64,000 bases of DNA from Phialocephala subalpina (lineage: Eukaryota > Ascomycota > Leotiomycetes > Helotiales > Mollisiaceae), in the NCBI GenBank assembly GCA_900073065.1, contig FJOG01000020.1, positions 649,770 through 713,769 on the forward strand, written 5' to 3'. Both the position numbers and the translations under genes were made by a program. Positions 55,915-64,000 of the stretch are shown here, piece after piece (within the stretch, counting starts at the first letter, position 1; each line of letters opens with the position of its first letter). The notes beneath the pieces are model-generated. The model did not search any database, was not told the origin of the DNA, and saw only the letters and a list, made by a program, of their open reading frames with translations.

Positions 55915-57960
55915 AGCGAGTTTTTTGGGGGGCTTTACAGGAGAGATTAGTGCATTTCTGGAACTGAACGAATCGATTTTCAGCGTAGAAAGGGTCACGG
56001 AATTCGATGGGTCATGAGTCTGGTGTTTTTCTTCAAGTCTTTTGTTTTTATGGCAAAGCACAAGAGTATTTGGGAGCCTAGCATCTAATATATGATGATG
56101 AAGATCGTCCACGTGATGCGACTAGCGGCCTGAGGACCACGACAACCCTTGAGATTTTCACCGAAGCGTCGAGTCGTCAACCAACATCAACCCAACAGCC
56201 CTATGTTCTCAACTGACCTGGCAGATTCAGCACACCCATCACAATTGACAATCGTTGAGAAAACCAGTAGGAGCCTCATAAGAGGTGTTCACCTCTCTCG
56301 GCCTTCGACCTTTCAACCACCAATCTTCAACGACCATCGACGACAATTCCATCTCGAGTCATCACTACAGGCACGATCTAATGACCTTGGGGCCGAGGGT
56401 ATCTGCCAGCAATGTTCGAATGCTGCTTCGGTCCATACAGCCATTCAGTGGAGGAATTTCGACAGTATTCAATGACTCAGACGACTTGTGTCGTTGCAGA
56501 ATTTGCTGAACCAGCGGTTTATAAAAATATCGGGTAAACGTTTCGCCGATGCTCGCCAATCTACCACCTTTCTCAAGTGAGGACCACACTCAATCAAATG
56601 GTGCCTCTCATTTGACCTATTTGTATTTTCGAAAAGAGAAGTCCATATGGTTCTCACCACCCCAAATGCTGGACGATACCCACCTGTTTCGAGCGCTCGC
56701 TTCCCTTGAAATTGCTCCAGCTCGCTCAACTTCAGTTGTTGACGGCATCTAGACAACTATTGGCGATGCCGTTTCTGATCTCTTGGTTTCTTGAAAATAA
56801 ATATCGTACATGGTTCTTTTTGAAATTAACGAGTCCGTCACGACACTGCGGGGACTATCACAAGATCATGTTCAAGTCTCCTTGAAAATCTGGAACAGCT
56901 GCTCGGGATGGAGGCCACATTCTCCTGGATGTGATGTCTTATCACGTTGAGCTCGCCAATCACTCCCAAAAGACCTCAACCGAGCTCTCCTAACAGACTT
57001 CCGCAATAAGAGTCTCCCACACCAGAAGCTGCAGTGCTCTCAGCTGTTCGGATGTCCCGTGCTCCATGGTATGCTCCCAGTCAAGAGACTGTTGAAGGCA
57101 ACATGCCAGATCCTCGCAGTCTCTGGGCTCGAGGCTTATTACTATTGTTGAAGCGGAAGAGGCACTACAGCACCGAGCTGCTCTCAACTTCAGCACCTCT
57201 TGGTGTCAGAGCCTGCTATGCCAAGATGGAACAGGTGGTTGAAAAGCTTCCCACCTTTGAAATGTTTCGGAAAATGAGGGAAGTTCTCTCGAGTGAGTCG
57301 TCCAAAGGGTTCTTATATATCTACAGCAACTCTTCATGTCCTCCTTCGAGAACGTCCGCGAATGCCGAAATCCGAAGCTCAGTCGAGAGTTCGTCAGCTT
57401 GACTGGAATGGTATAGGCTGCTTTATCGCATTTATTTCGATGATCAGCGTTGCGCCTGCAGCTGCAGAAGTTATATGCGCTTGCCAAATGCCAGCTCCTA
57501 GAAACCTCGAGCGACAAAAAGGGATGCGTATCTTTCCTGAATATCCATGTCAGAAAACTTCCGTTCGTCTGATCGTTTGTGTATATTGAAGGACTTGCCT
57601 CCACTCTCAGCACCCGTGTCGATTCATTGTTTTATTCGAGCTGAACCTTATTTTTCGTCAGATGTTCTTAGCCAATGGATGAATTCGGTTGACCGCTTTA
57701 AAAGACACTATTCCTCGGCTGCCAAAGCCCAAAGGTATTTCTTCCGGAGCCGCATCGCAGATGCATGTCCCCTTCCTTCTTCAAACACATTCGACTTTCT
57801 TTCATCAGCATCACGAACTTTCGTGATCATCTCGAGTACTTTCTGTACACTTTCTGAAACAAGACACTGCGCACTTTGCGTTGTCTTGTTCTCGAGCCCT
57901 GAGTACTTTGCGCTCTTTACTCGACGTCAACTTCTTGTACACAACAAATACTCTACCTGG
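55915..57960. other. 2 kb array spacer B-C
   Basis: The longest spacer in the array. On the minus strand a frame at 56990-57613, broken by one TGA, includes HTMEHGTSEQLRALQLLVWE and could be a remnant of another gene, but I recognise no family. At 57899-57924 the block GAGTACTTTGCGCTCTTTAC matches the leader of copy D (59970-59992), marking the upstream region of copy C. Confidence 0.4.
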
Positions 57961-59395
57961 TGGTCAGCGATGAATCGCAACTATTAATTGAGCAATCACA
58001 TGCGGGAGACGCGCCTGGCTATGTCGCACAACATGCCGAGCAGGGAAATGGTTACCAACAACATGCGCATCACGGCAATCAATCTTCTGCGGCTGCCTCG
58101 AACGGTGCAACACCCGCAGAAATTTCAGTAAGCCATGCGTGCAATCGCTCTGATCTCTTCAACACGGGTATGGCATATTCTCACTCACATAGTTAGTGTC
58201 CTTTCAAATCTGTTCTAACTCGTGCTGACTTCTCTGTGGTTGGGGCTGGACTGCTACAACCCTTCCGAACTTCTCAGCCAAAGGTCCCAGCCCCAAGAGG
58301 CGTAATTTCGCAACACCGAGTCACAACCTCACGATCCACAACTTCGAATGGTGTAATTCTACACGTCACAACTTCTCAATCGACCCTTCCATTCTCGAGA
58401 CACGCAAGTAGTTCGGACCCTGCGGTTCGAGCCGCTCTGCTGCACCGCCTTGCTACTATACCTACTGCTCATAATTCTCAGCCGTTTGGTGGATATAGAA
58501 GCCCAACTTCAAGCTCAGACAACAAATCAACTTCTTCATTCAGCTCCTCGTCAACCCTTACATTTGGTGCTGCTACGGCCATTCCCGCCTCACCCCCGGC
58601 AGCTCATATCAAGGTGACGCATTTGCAAGCTCCTACCTGGATCAAGTGTTCAATCTACCTGATCACTTGAACGCTGCTGTCTGGATGGAAGGTCTCCCGG
58701 CTAGGCTGCGCACGGGGGGACCCATGGGGGAAGTTTCAAGATTTTACCCCACCCACAAATACTCCATGGGGTAAAGATATATTATTACTTCCCCTATAGA
58801 GAAACCCATGGGGCTTGGCGGGGCCCTATAGGGTGCTAATACTCTATAAATATATAATATATACATAGAATATATATAACTATATAAAATTTATAAAAAT
58901 ATATAAAATTTATGTATATATTATATATTTATATAGTCTTAGCACCCCGCGGTGCCTCGCCAAGCCTCATAGGCGGAGTTCTCATTAAAAAAACTCCGCC
59001 TGTGGGGGATTCAAAAACAAAAAAACCCTACCTATGGTCCCCCATGGCGCGGGGTTGGAATGGGGTTTTGTACCCCATGGTATTTTGGCGAGCAGCCTAC
59101 TCCCGGCCGACATCCAACCCTTCGAGATCTTCGATGAACTTAATGGATACAGTGACGTTTGGTCCGTGCACATCAACTCCCCAACCGGTACACACCCTAC
59201 TGGTGCCGCAAAGATTGTCTTCGTGAGTCCTAACGCTACCGCACATATGATTGCTCGATACCGTACTCGTAGACTTGTGGTTGGTGGACGTTGAGTCGGA
59301 CTGAAATACAACAGACATGGCATGCCTGCTCGATCAACATCAGAGACAACAAGCGTTGAAGTGCATCACAGCAAAGCAATAGTCATGCACTTGGA
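57961..59395 (+). pseudogene. RRM-like paralogue C (array copy 3), split by a MITE
   Basis: The coding-like first exon (SDESQLLIEQSHAGDAPGYV) is out of frame with the ATG at 57970 and ends at a GTATGG donor (58168). The second exon recovers the family at SYQGDAFASSYLDQVFNLPD and AAVWMEGLPA. It is then cut by the 398 bp element at 58702-59099 and resumes with DIQPFEIFDELNGYSDVWSV and GAAKIVFVSPNATAHMI (RNP1-like). A TGA at 59292 sits where copy D has Trp (GGNW in D, GGR-stop here), after which VGLKYNRHGMPARSTSET continues the family. The C-terminal signature is not found. Frameshift, insertion and stop make it a pseudogene. Confidence 0.7.
58702..59099. mobile_element. 398 bp hAT-type MITE inserted in paralogue C
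   Basis: The element is bounded by perfect 8 bp direct repeats CTCCCGGC at 58694-58701 and 59100-59107. Its termini are inverted: TAGGCTGC at the left and GCAGCCTA at the right. An 8 bp duplication and TAGG-type ends fit the hAT superfamily (family knowledge). Inside are many CCATGGGG units and a large palindrome whose arms lie at about 58812-58866 and 58911-58966, both containing GGCTTGGCG and GGTGCTAA. No transposase frame exists, so it depended on a related autonomous element. Removing it with one repeat would rejoin the host codons GLPA-DIQPF without a frame change, which fixes the insertion site precisely. Confidence 0.9.
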
Positions 59396-60059
59396 AAATT
59401 CATCGTCCATATAAATGACTTGTGATGAGTGATGCAGTTAGGTTCTACCGGAATAATCCAGCTCTGATAGTGCCAACTGCTTATCAGTGATTGCAGAGTC
59501 GAGATGAGGTTTGTCCCCCTGAGCTAGCGTTGCTAAGCGAGCTCGTTAGCGTGATGCTTCTACTGATTTATTCTAGGTTTGGGAGACCTCATGCATCAAA
59601 TGGTGCAGTAGTTAAAAGTAGGTCACTTTGATAAAGGGACACGCCCCGTGATTTGATTTGAGTTGGCGCCTTGTCGAGTGGACTCGGTTAAGTTTAGGGT
59701 GAAAGAAGAAATGTGTTCGACAGATCTGTTCGACAGATTTCGCTTAAGTTTTAGCGCCCCCTTGGTAGTGCGATGTGGACTTATTAGGAACGTGAGACCC
59801 AAATGGAAAGTTTCTTTCCTTTTTGTTAAACTCTTTTCTTCTACATACTACATGTTGTAACTGTCTTTGATTTGCGCATCAAAGACTGTGAAATTCCTGA
59901 CTATTTCGAGCACCATCTAGCATTTCTCCAAACGTTAGCGCTTTGTGCACATCATCATCCTTAAGTCCCGAGTACTTGCGCTCTTGACTCGAGCTCCTCG
60001 ACCTATCTCGAAAACACCCTCCTTCCCATTTGCACGTCCGAATTTTCCTTGGTCTAAGA
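59396..60059. other. Array spacer C-D with duplicated upstream blocks
   Basis: 660 bp without a gene. It carries TGAGGTTTGTCCCCCTGAGC at 59505-59524 (also in spacer A-B) and GAGTACTTGCGCTCTTGACT at 59970-59989 (also upstream of copy C). The second block lies about 70 bases before the ATG of copy D and may be part of its leader or promoter. Confidence 0.5.
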
Positions 60060-61799
60060 ATGGAGGACAACAAACCCAAGCGTAACCCTGTTTGGGAGGA
60101 AGCGAATGCATATAACCGCCTTGGATACGACGGTCGAACATTTGCGCCTCGAGTTGGCCAATATCCATCAGCCGGCTGGATCTCTGTTCAGACTCGTGTC
60201 GATACCCATGCATTGAATAGGGTCGCCGTGGCTTCTTCTTCTTCTCGTACAAGTAAGTTATGTCTCACTTGGGCATAGGATCGCGCTGACTCTATGGTAG
60301 TTCCTGGTTCCTACGATACCCAACAAGACGCAAACTCGGCTGCTCCAGCGCAAATTCCACCGCATATGCACTACTTGAGAGACCCAATACCCGCAAGCCT
60401 TGAAGATCCTGAGATCAGAAAGACTTTCATCGATAGACTGTGGAGCATGCCGGCTGCCGAACCCTCATTCCTTCTCAGACGCGCGACCCATAAAACTCGA
60501 ACCCCCAGCCGCAGTACCCCTTCACAAAATTCTAGTGGCTCCTCACCATCTACTCAGACTTCCGGCGGCGTCCCTGTGGTCAACGTGTTGTACCCAGTTC
60601 GACAACCCCGTGGTCCGCGCGATCCCGCCCAAGACATAGGTTTCGATTGGGCTGGACATGCTAGACTCAACGGCCGCCCCAATAAGCTCAGCTCTCAACA
60701 GGAATCTGTTGCTGTCAATGAATCCTTTGCTATCAACAACAGCACCGACCCTCAAATATCACGACTTCCCTCGGTTCAGACTCAAAGATCATCGCCCCTC
60801 ATCTCTGGCCATCAGATCATGGCTGAGACACCATGGTTCTCACCGAGCTGGATCGAAGAATCTACTCCTCGGGTCTTCACTTCTGTCGATCGACTTCAGA
60901 CACTCACGTCTGCGCCCTCCTCGGCTCCCGTCCAGCTTGTACAAACGGGCGCGTCTCTCGTCCAGCCCAACTCGCAGAGACAGCTGGTGCCTGCTGATCG
61001 CGGTCATTCTGCACCATCCCGCTTCCAGATGTCTGCTTCATCAGAATATCAAAGCGCCAAAGGAGCTTCCTTCAGTCAACATTCTTCGAGTTCTGCTCCG
61101 AGACCGTACATCCCATCTACCATGGTCTTACAGCAAGCAGGTCTGATCATCAGAGATCCCGCCCGACTTGCACCTAACACTTCGTATCAAGGGGACGCCT
61201 TTTCGAAGCCGTATTTGGATCAGGTCGAGAATCTTCCAGACTCGGAGAACTGCTCTCTTTGGATCAAGTACATCCCAGATGGCACCCCGCATTCTGCATT
61301 CTTCGACAACATCTATTGTGGGGCAGTTTGGTCTCTCTATTTGAACTCATGCACGGCAAATCATGATACTATGGGCGCTACCTTGGTGTTCATGAAGCCA
61401 GAGAGCGCGGCCATCGTCATCAAGAGATTCAAGACCCACGGCATCCAAATAGGAGGCAACTGGCTAGACATTCGGTACAACAAGCACGGAAAGCGTGCCC
61501 AGTATGGAACCGAGACTCGGGTTCTTCGCATTGATGGGCCACCAGACATGATGACTTGGGCGTTCTGGCACTCGTACTTCAAGACCGCATGTGTGTTCCA
61601 GCTCGACAGATACTTGTATCTTCCATCTCCTTATTCAGGCCAAAATCGCATGGAATTCCGCTTTGCTCGAGTTGATGGCCAGGCCCAAAGTTGTCGACAG
61701 AAGATCGAGCGCGATGAATACATGAAGTCGAAGGGTGTCATGGTGCAATATGGTCCGGATCCTTGTGGTCAGGTGTTTGGGCAGCTTGGTTTGCCATGA
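60060..61799 (+). CDS. RRM-like paralogue D (array copy 4), intact
   Basis: Exons 60060-60252 and 60301-61799 with a phase-1 intron (GTAAGT...TGGTAG) give 563 residues. Residues 1-360 are disordered, rich in Ser, Pro, Gln and Arg (SSGSSPSTQTSGG). The RRM-like core starts at about 381: NCSLWIKYIPDGTPHSAFF (RNP2-like strand and helix) and TMGATLVFMKPESAAIV (RNP1-like). It continues with HGIQIGGNWLDIRYNKHGK and TETRVLRIDGPPDMMTWAFW. The family signature FRFARVDGQAQSC is at 518-529, followed by VQYGPDPC. No signal peptide or membrane helix is present, so it is probably intracellular. The RRM fold usually binds RNA or protein, but several RNP1 aromatic positions are not conserved, so RNA binding is inference. 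This is the reference copy for the array. Confidence 0.82.
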
Positions 61800-62641
61800 T
61801 TGGGATGGGAGAATTGGGTATATGGAGGCAAAGATAGACAGGAGAAAAGAGGCGAAAATTTTGTGGCTCATGGGGTTTGTAAGATGAGACGAACGGCTTT
61901 CCTCAAGGGAGGATGAGCAAGCAATGACAACAATTGAGGACGATTTTGCACCAGCACCTAAACAGGAAACGACAAAAACAACTAGAAAATAAACATAAGT
62001 ACACAATAATGCCTTGTTATAGCTTTTGTGATTAAAGTTTATATTTAGACCCAAGGATATCGTGGCAAGGACACAGTAAAGGTAAGGTCTTACATCTGCT
62101 GAGCCCCTGGTGGTTGCAAGGCCCAGTTCACGTGAGCCTAAAGAAGCAACAAGGGTTGTGTAGCATACCATGTGTCTGCTCGGCTCAAAGAATCTCCAGT
62201 CATGAAGTGGAATTTAAAGCAGTGAACGAAATATTCCAGTAACGGAATATCAATTGATCGAAGCGAGAAAACACCCCTTGACTTTAGCGACAACGTCTAA
62301 CCTATTTAGGCAGGCCGTCTACGTTGGTGGTCTGGTTTATAGCTCCCCAGCCGCCTCGGGTTTCTACTTCTTGCAAGACTCTGCAAGTTCGCTATTGTCT
62401 GCAATTAGTGCAGTGTAGTTCATTTGCTGCCCTTTCGCACGAAATTATCTAAACGCTCGGGCGAAGAGCTTACTGCTCTGTTCTTGAGCTCTTCAACGCG
62501 GCTTTGAGCGCAACAATTTTCTGGAGCACCGAAACCATTCTTCAAAGCTTTGCGCATTGGCTCTTGAAGTGTTTTAGCTTTAGAATCTGGTTGAAAACAG
62601 CGCAACGAGCCCTTTCCGTCCTCGATTTGAACGTATCCAGT
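61800..62641. other. Array spacer D-E
   Basis: 840 bp between copies D and E. A 178-codon minus-strand frame (61635-62171) is antisense to the end of copy D and is not supported. No other gene was recognised. Confidence 0.45.
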
Positions 62642-64000
62642 ATGGATACAAACAAGTACGACACTCTACAAGAGAGGCGCAAGCGTATGACAGGCGGCTC
62701 TGGGTCTAAGTCTGCAAATACAACGTCGCCTCAATCTCCAATTGTTCCGAATGGTCTAGCTACATGGGGTGTCAGCCCGCGGGGCGCCACGCCACGTACT
62801 CTTGAGGTCCAAGAAATGCGAAGCATTCAAGCAATAAGTACAGATGCTACACCTTCCAGTGAAAGGGAACTTGCTAACACTTTCAGTCAACCCCAGAGCT
62901 CAAAAAGGCCAGAGAAACTTCAATACCAGTTGGCGCCTCGACCGCTCTTTAGGTATTCCGACTCAGCAACAGGAGCTGGCCCCTTTGGCTGCTCCTGCCA
63001 CGACTGGTACAAATAGCCTCACCAGTTTTCAAACCTCTCGACAAACACTCCCGAATTCAGAAACTCACACAATAATCCTATCCAACGTGCCAAGACGGGC
63101 CCAAATTGTGTCCGCGCTTCCAATCCGCCATTCGATGATGGACCAGCTTTCGCCCTTGGCGAATGTTCTTCGAGCTTCAAACGAAACACAAGAAACATCT
63201 CAGAAGGTTGACAGTGGCATGTCAGCTTTCCTCGTTGCTTTTATCGCCAGTTTTGCTGCTACATCGAATAGCAACACGATAACGCGTCCCGCCGACCCGA
63301 CTCGGCCAAACCCGCCTAAGTCGGAGGAAGACATCGTGGTATTTCGTGGCCGTCACCCTGTCGGAATTTTTCAGCCCATTCGACAGCCTGTTGGGCCACC
63401 ACCAGCCATGGCTGCTGAAGATCCTAGAAACTTTGTTCGCCGTGGGATGGGTTTCCCTTATCGAAATCTCATCAGCTCAGGTGGAAGAGATACAATAGTT
63501 CATGCAGCTCACTCCTCATCATCCGACGCCTTGGGAGGCGGTCCTTCGGCGACCTTGAAACTGGCAGGTAATGGAGTTCATCAAGACACTGCTTCCTATC
63601 CTCCTCAGAAATACTCGAATGCACTCAGCTCCTGGCGTGCTACGGATTCCCAACTGTCCAACACAAACCCTGCCACATCCAGTATGCGACCTTCGGGTCT
63701 CGCTACATCTCCCAGTATGTCGATTCTTCCAACGCTCAAGCCTCCTACTGGATTGTCAGCTAGTATTCGTCCCTCCCGATCTACTACTATGCTAGACAGG
63801 ACCACGGAGAGAGATCGCTCTCGATTCCGGCCTTCCAGAAAGTGGCTCGCAGCGCATGGCCTAGCCTCCGGCTCCACGAGTGCAACCAACTACCAAGGCG
63901 ATCCAAAATCGAAATCTGCTCTAGCGACGGAGAGAGGACTTCCAGACAAGGCAAATTGTGCTCTCTGGTTGACAGGACTTCCTGGAGATATCACCTACCC
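62642..64000 (+). CDS. RRM-like paralogue E (array copy 5), 3' end beyond window
   Basis: Exon 1 is 62642-62837; a 49 bp phase-1 intron (GTACAG...CTTTCAG, 62838-62886) leads to an exon open to the window edge. The intron falls after about 65 codons, in the same phase as in copy D. At least 436 residues are encoded. The N-terminal part is disordered and Ser/Pro/Thr-rich, with one alanine-rich hydrophobic stretch (SAFLVAFIASFAAT). The family core begins right at the end: TNYQGDPKSKSALATERGLP and ANCALWLTGLPGDITY, matching the SYQGDAF...NLPD...NCSLW order of copy D. No internal stop is seen. Whether the C-terminal signature is present cannot be judged here. Confidence 0.72.

Noticed and set aside
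56990..57613. Minus-strand frame in spacer B-C as a transcription-factor gene
   Set aside because: Broken by an internal TGA and lacking any recognisable DNA-binding motif; kept only as a possible remnant.
61635..62171. 178-codon ORF on the minus strand
   Set aside because: Its C-terminal part is antisense to the conserved end of paralogue D and its composition is that of a shadow frame; no family resemblance.

Overview
The window looks like nuclear chromosomal DNA of a filamentous ascomycete (Pezizomycotina). The genes are eukaryotic, are interrupted by many 46-80 bp GT-AG introns with few exceptions, and encode typical fungal proteins: a PRC2 EED subunit, Exo70, Yrb2, Hrq1 and a PTEN phosphatase. 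The resemblance of several hypothetical proteins to Helotiales (Leotiomycetes) suggests that class, but this is inference. No rRNA, tRNA or CRISPR array was recognised.

Left part (1-33 kb), mostly conserved housekeeping genes. Minus strand: a YIPF6-type Golgi protein and a PAS-domain protein. After a 2.9 kb gene-poor gap comes the Polycomb subunit EED (+). Next is an Eps1-like transmembrane protein disulfide isomerase (-), divergent from the DNA-repair phosphodiesterase Tdp1 (+). Then follow acyl-CoA-binding protein (-), an MGT-like glycosyltransferase (-), a large glycosylated membrane protein (+), a Pcl/Pho80-type cyclin (-) and a mitochondrial cPLA2-type phospholipase (-). A decayed minus-strand locus lies at 28.1-30.8 kb, followed by exocyst subunit Exo70 (+).

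Middle (33-51 kb). A candidate 38-residue cysteine-rich peptide gene (-) is followed by a complete stand-alone class I terpene synthase in eight exons (-). A 467 bp non-autonomous DNA transposon with 64 bp terminal inverted repeats comes next. Then come a PTEN-type phosphatase (-), an F-box-like protein (-), the Ran-binding nucleoporin-like Yrb2 (+) with a GC-AG intron, and the Hrq1 helicase (+).

Right part (51.3-64 kb), the most unusual region: a same-strand tandem array of at least five diverged paralogues (called A-E here). They encode proteins with a disordered Ser/Pro-rich N-terminus, an RRM-like fold, and a C-terminal signature of the form RFARVDGQAQ(S/T)C followed by QYGxDPC. Copies D and E are open (E runs off the window). 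A, B and C are broken by stop codons and frameshifts, and C is also split by a 398 bp hAT-type MITE with a perfect 8 bp target duplication. The array looks like an actively turning-over, lineage-specific gene family of unknown function and is the best candidate for an undescribed system in this window.
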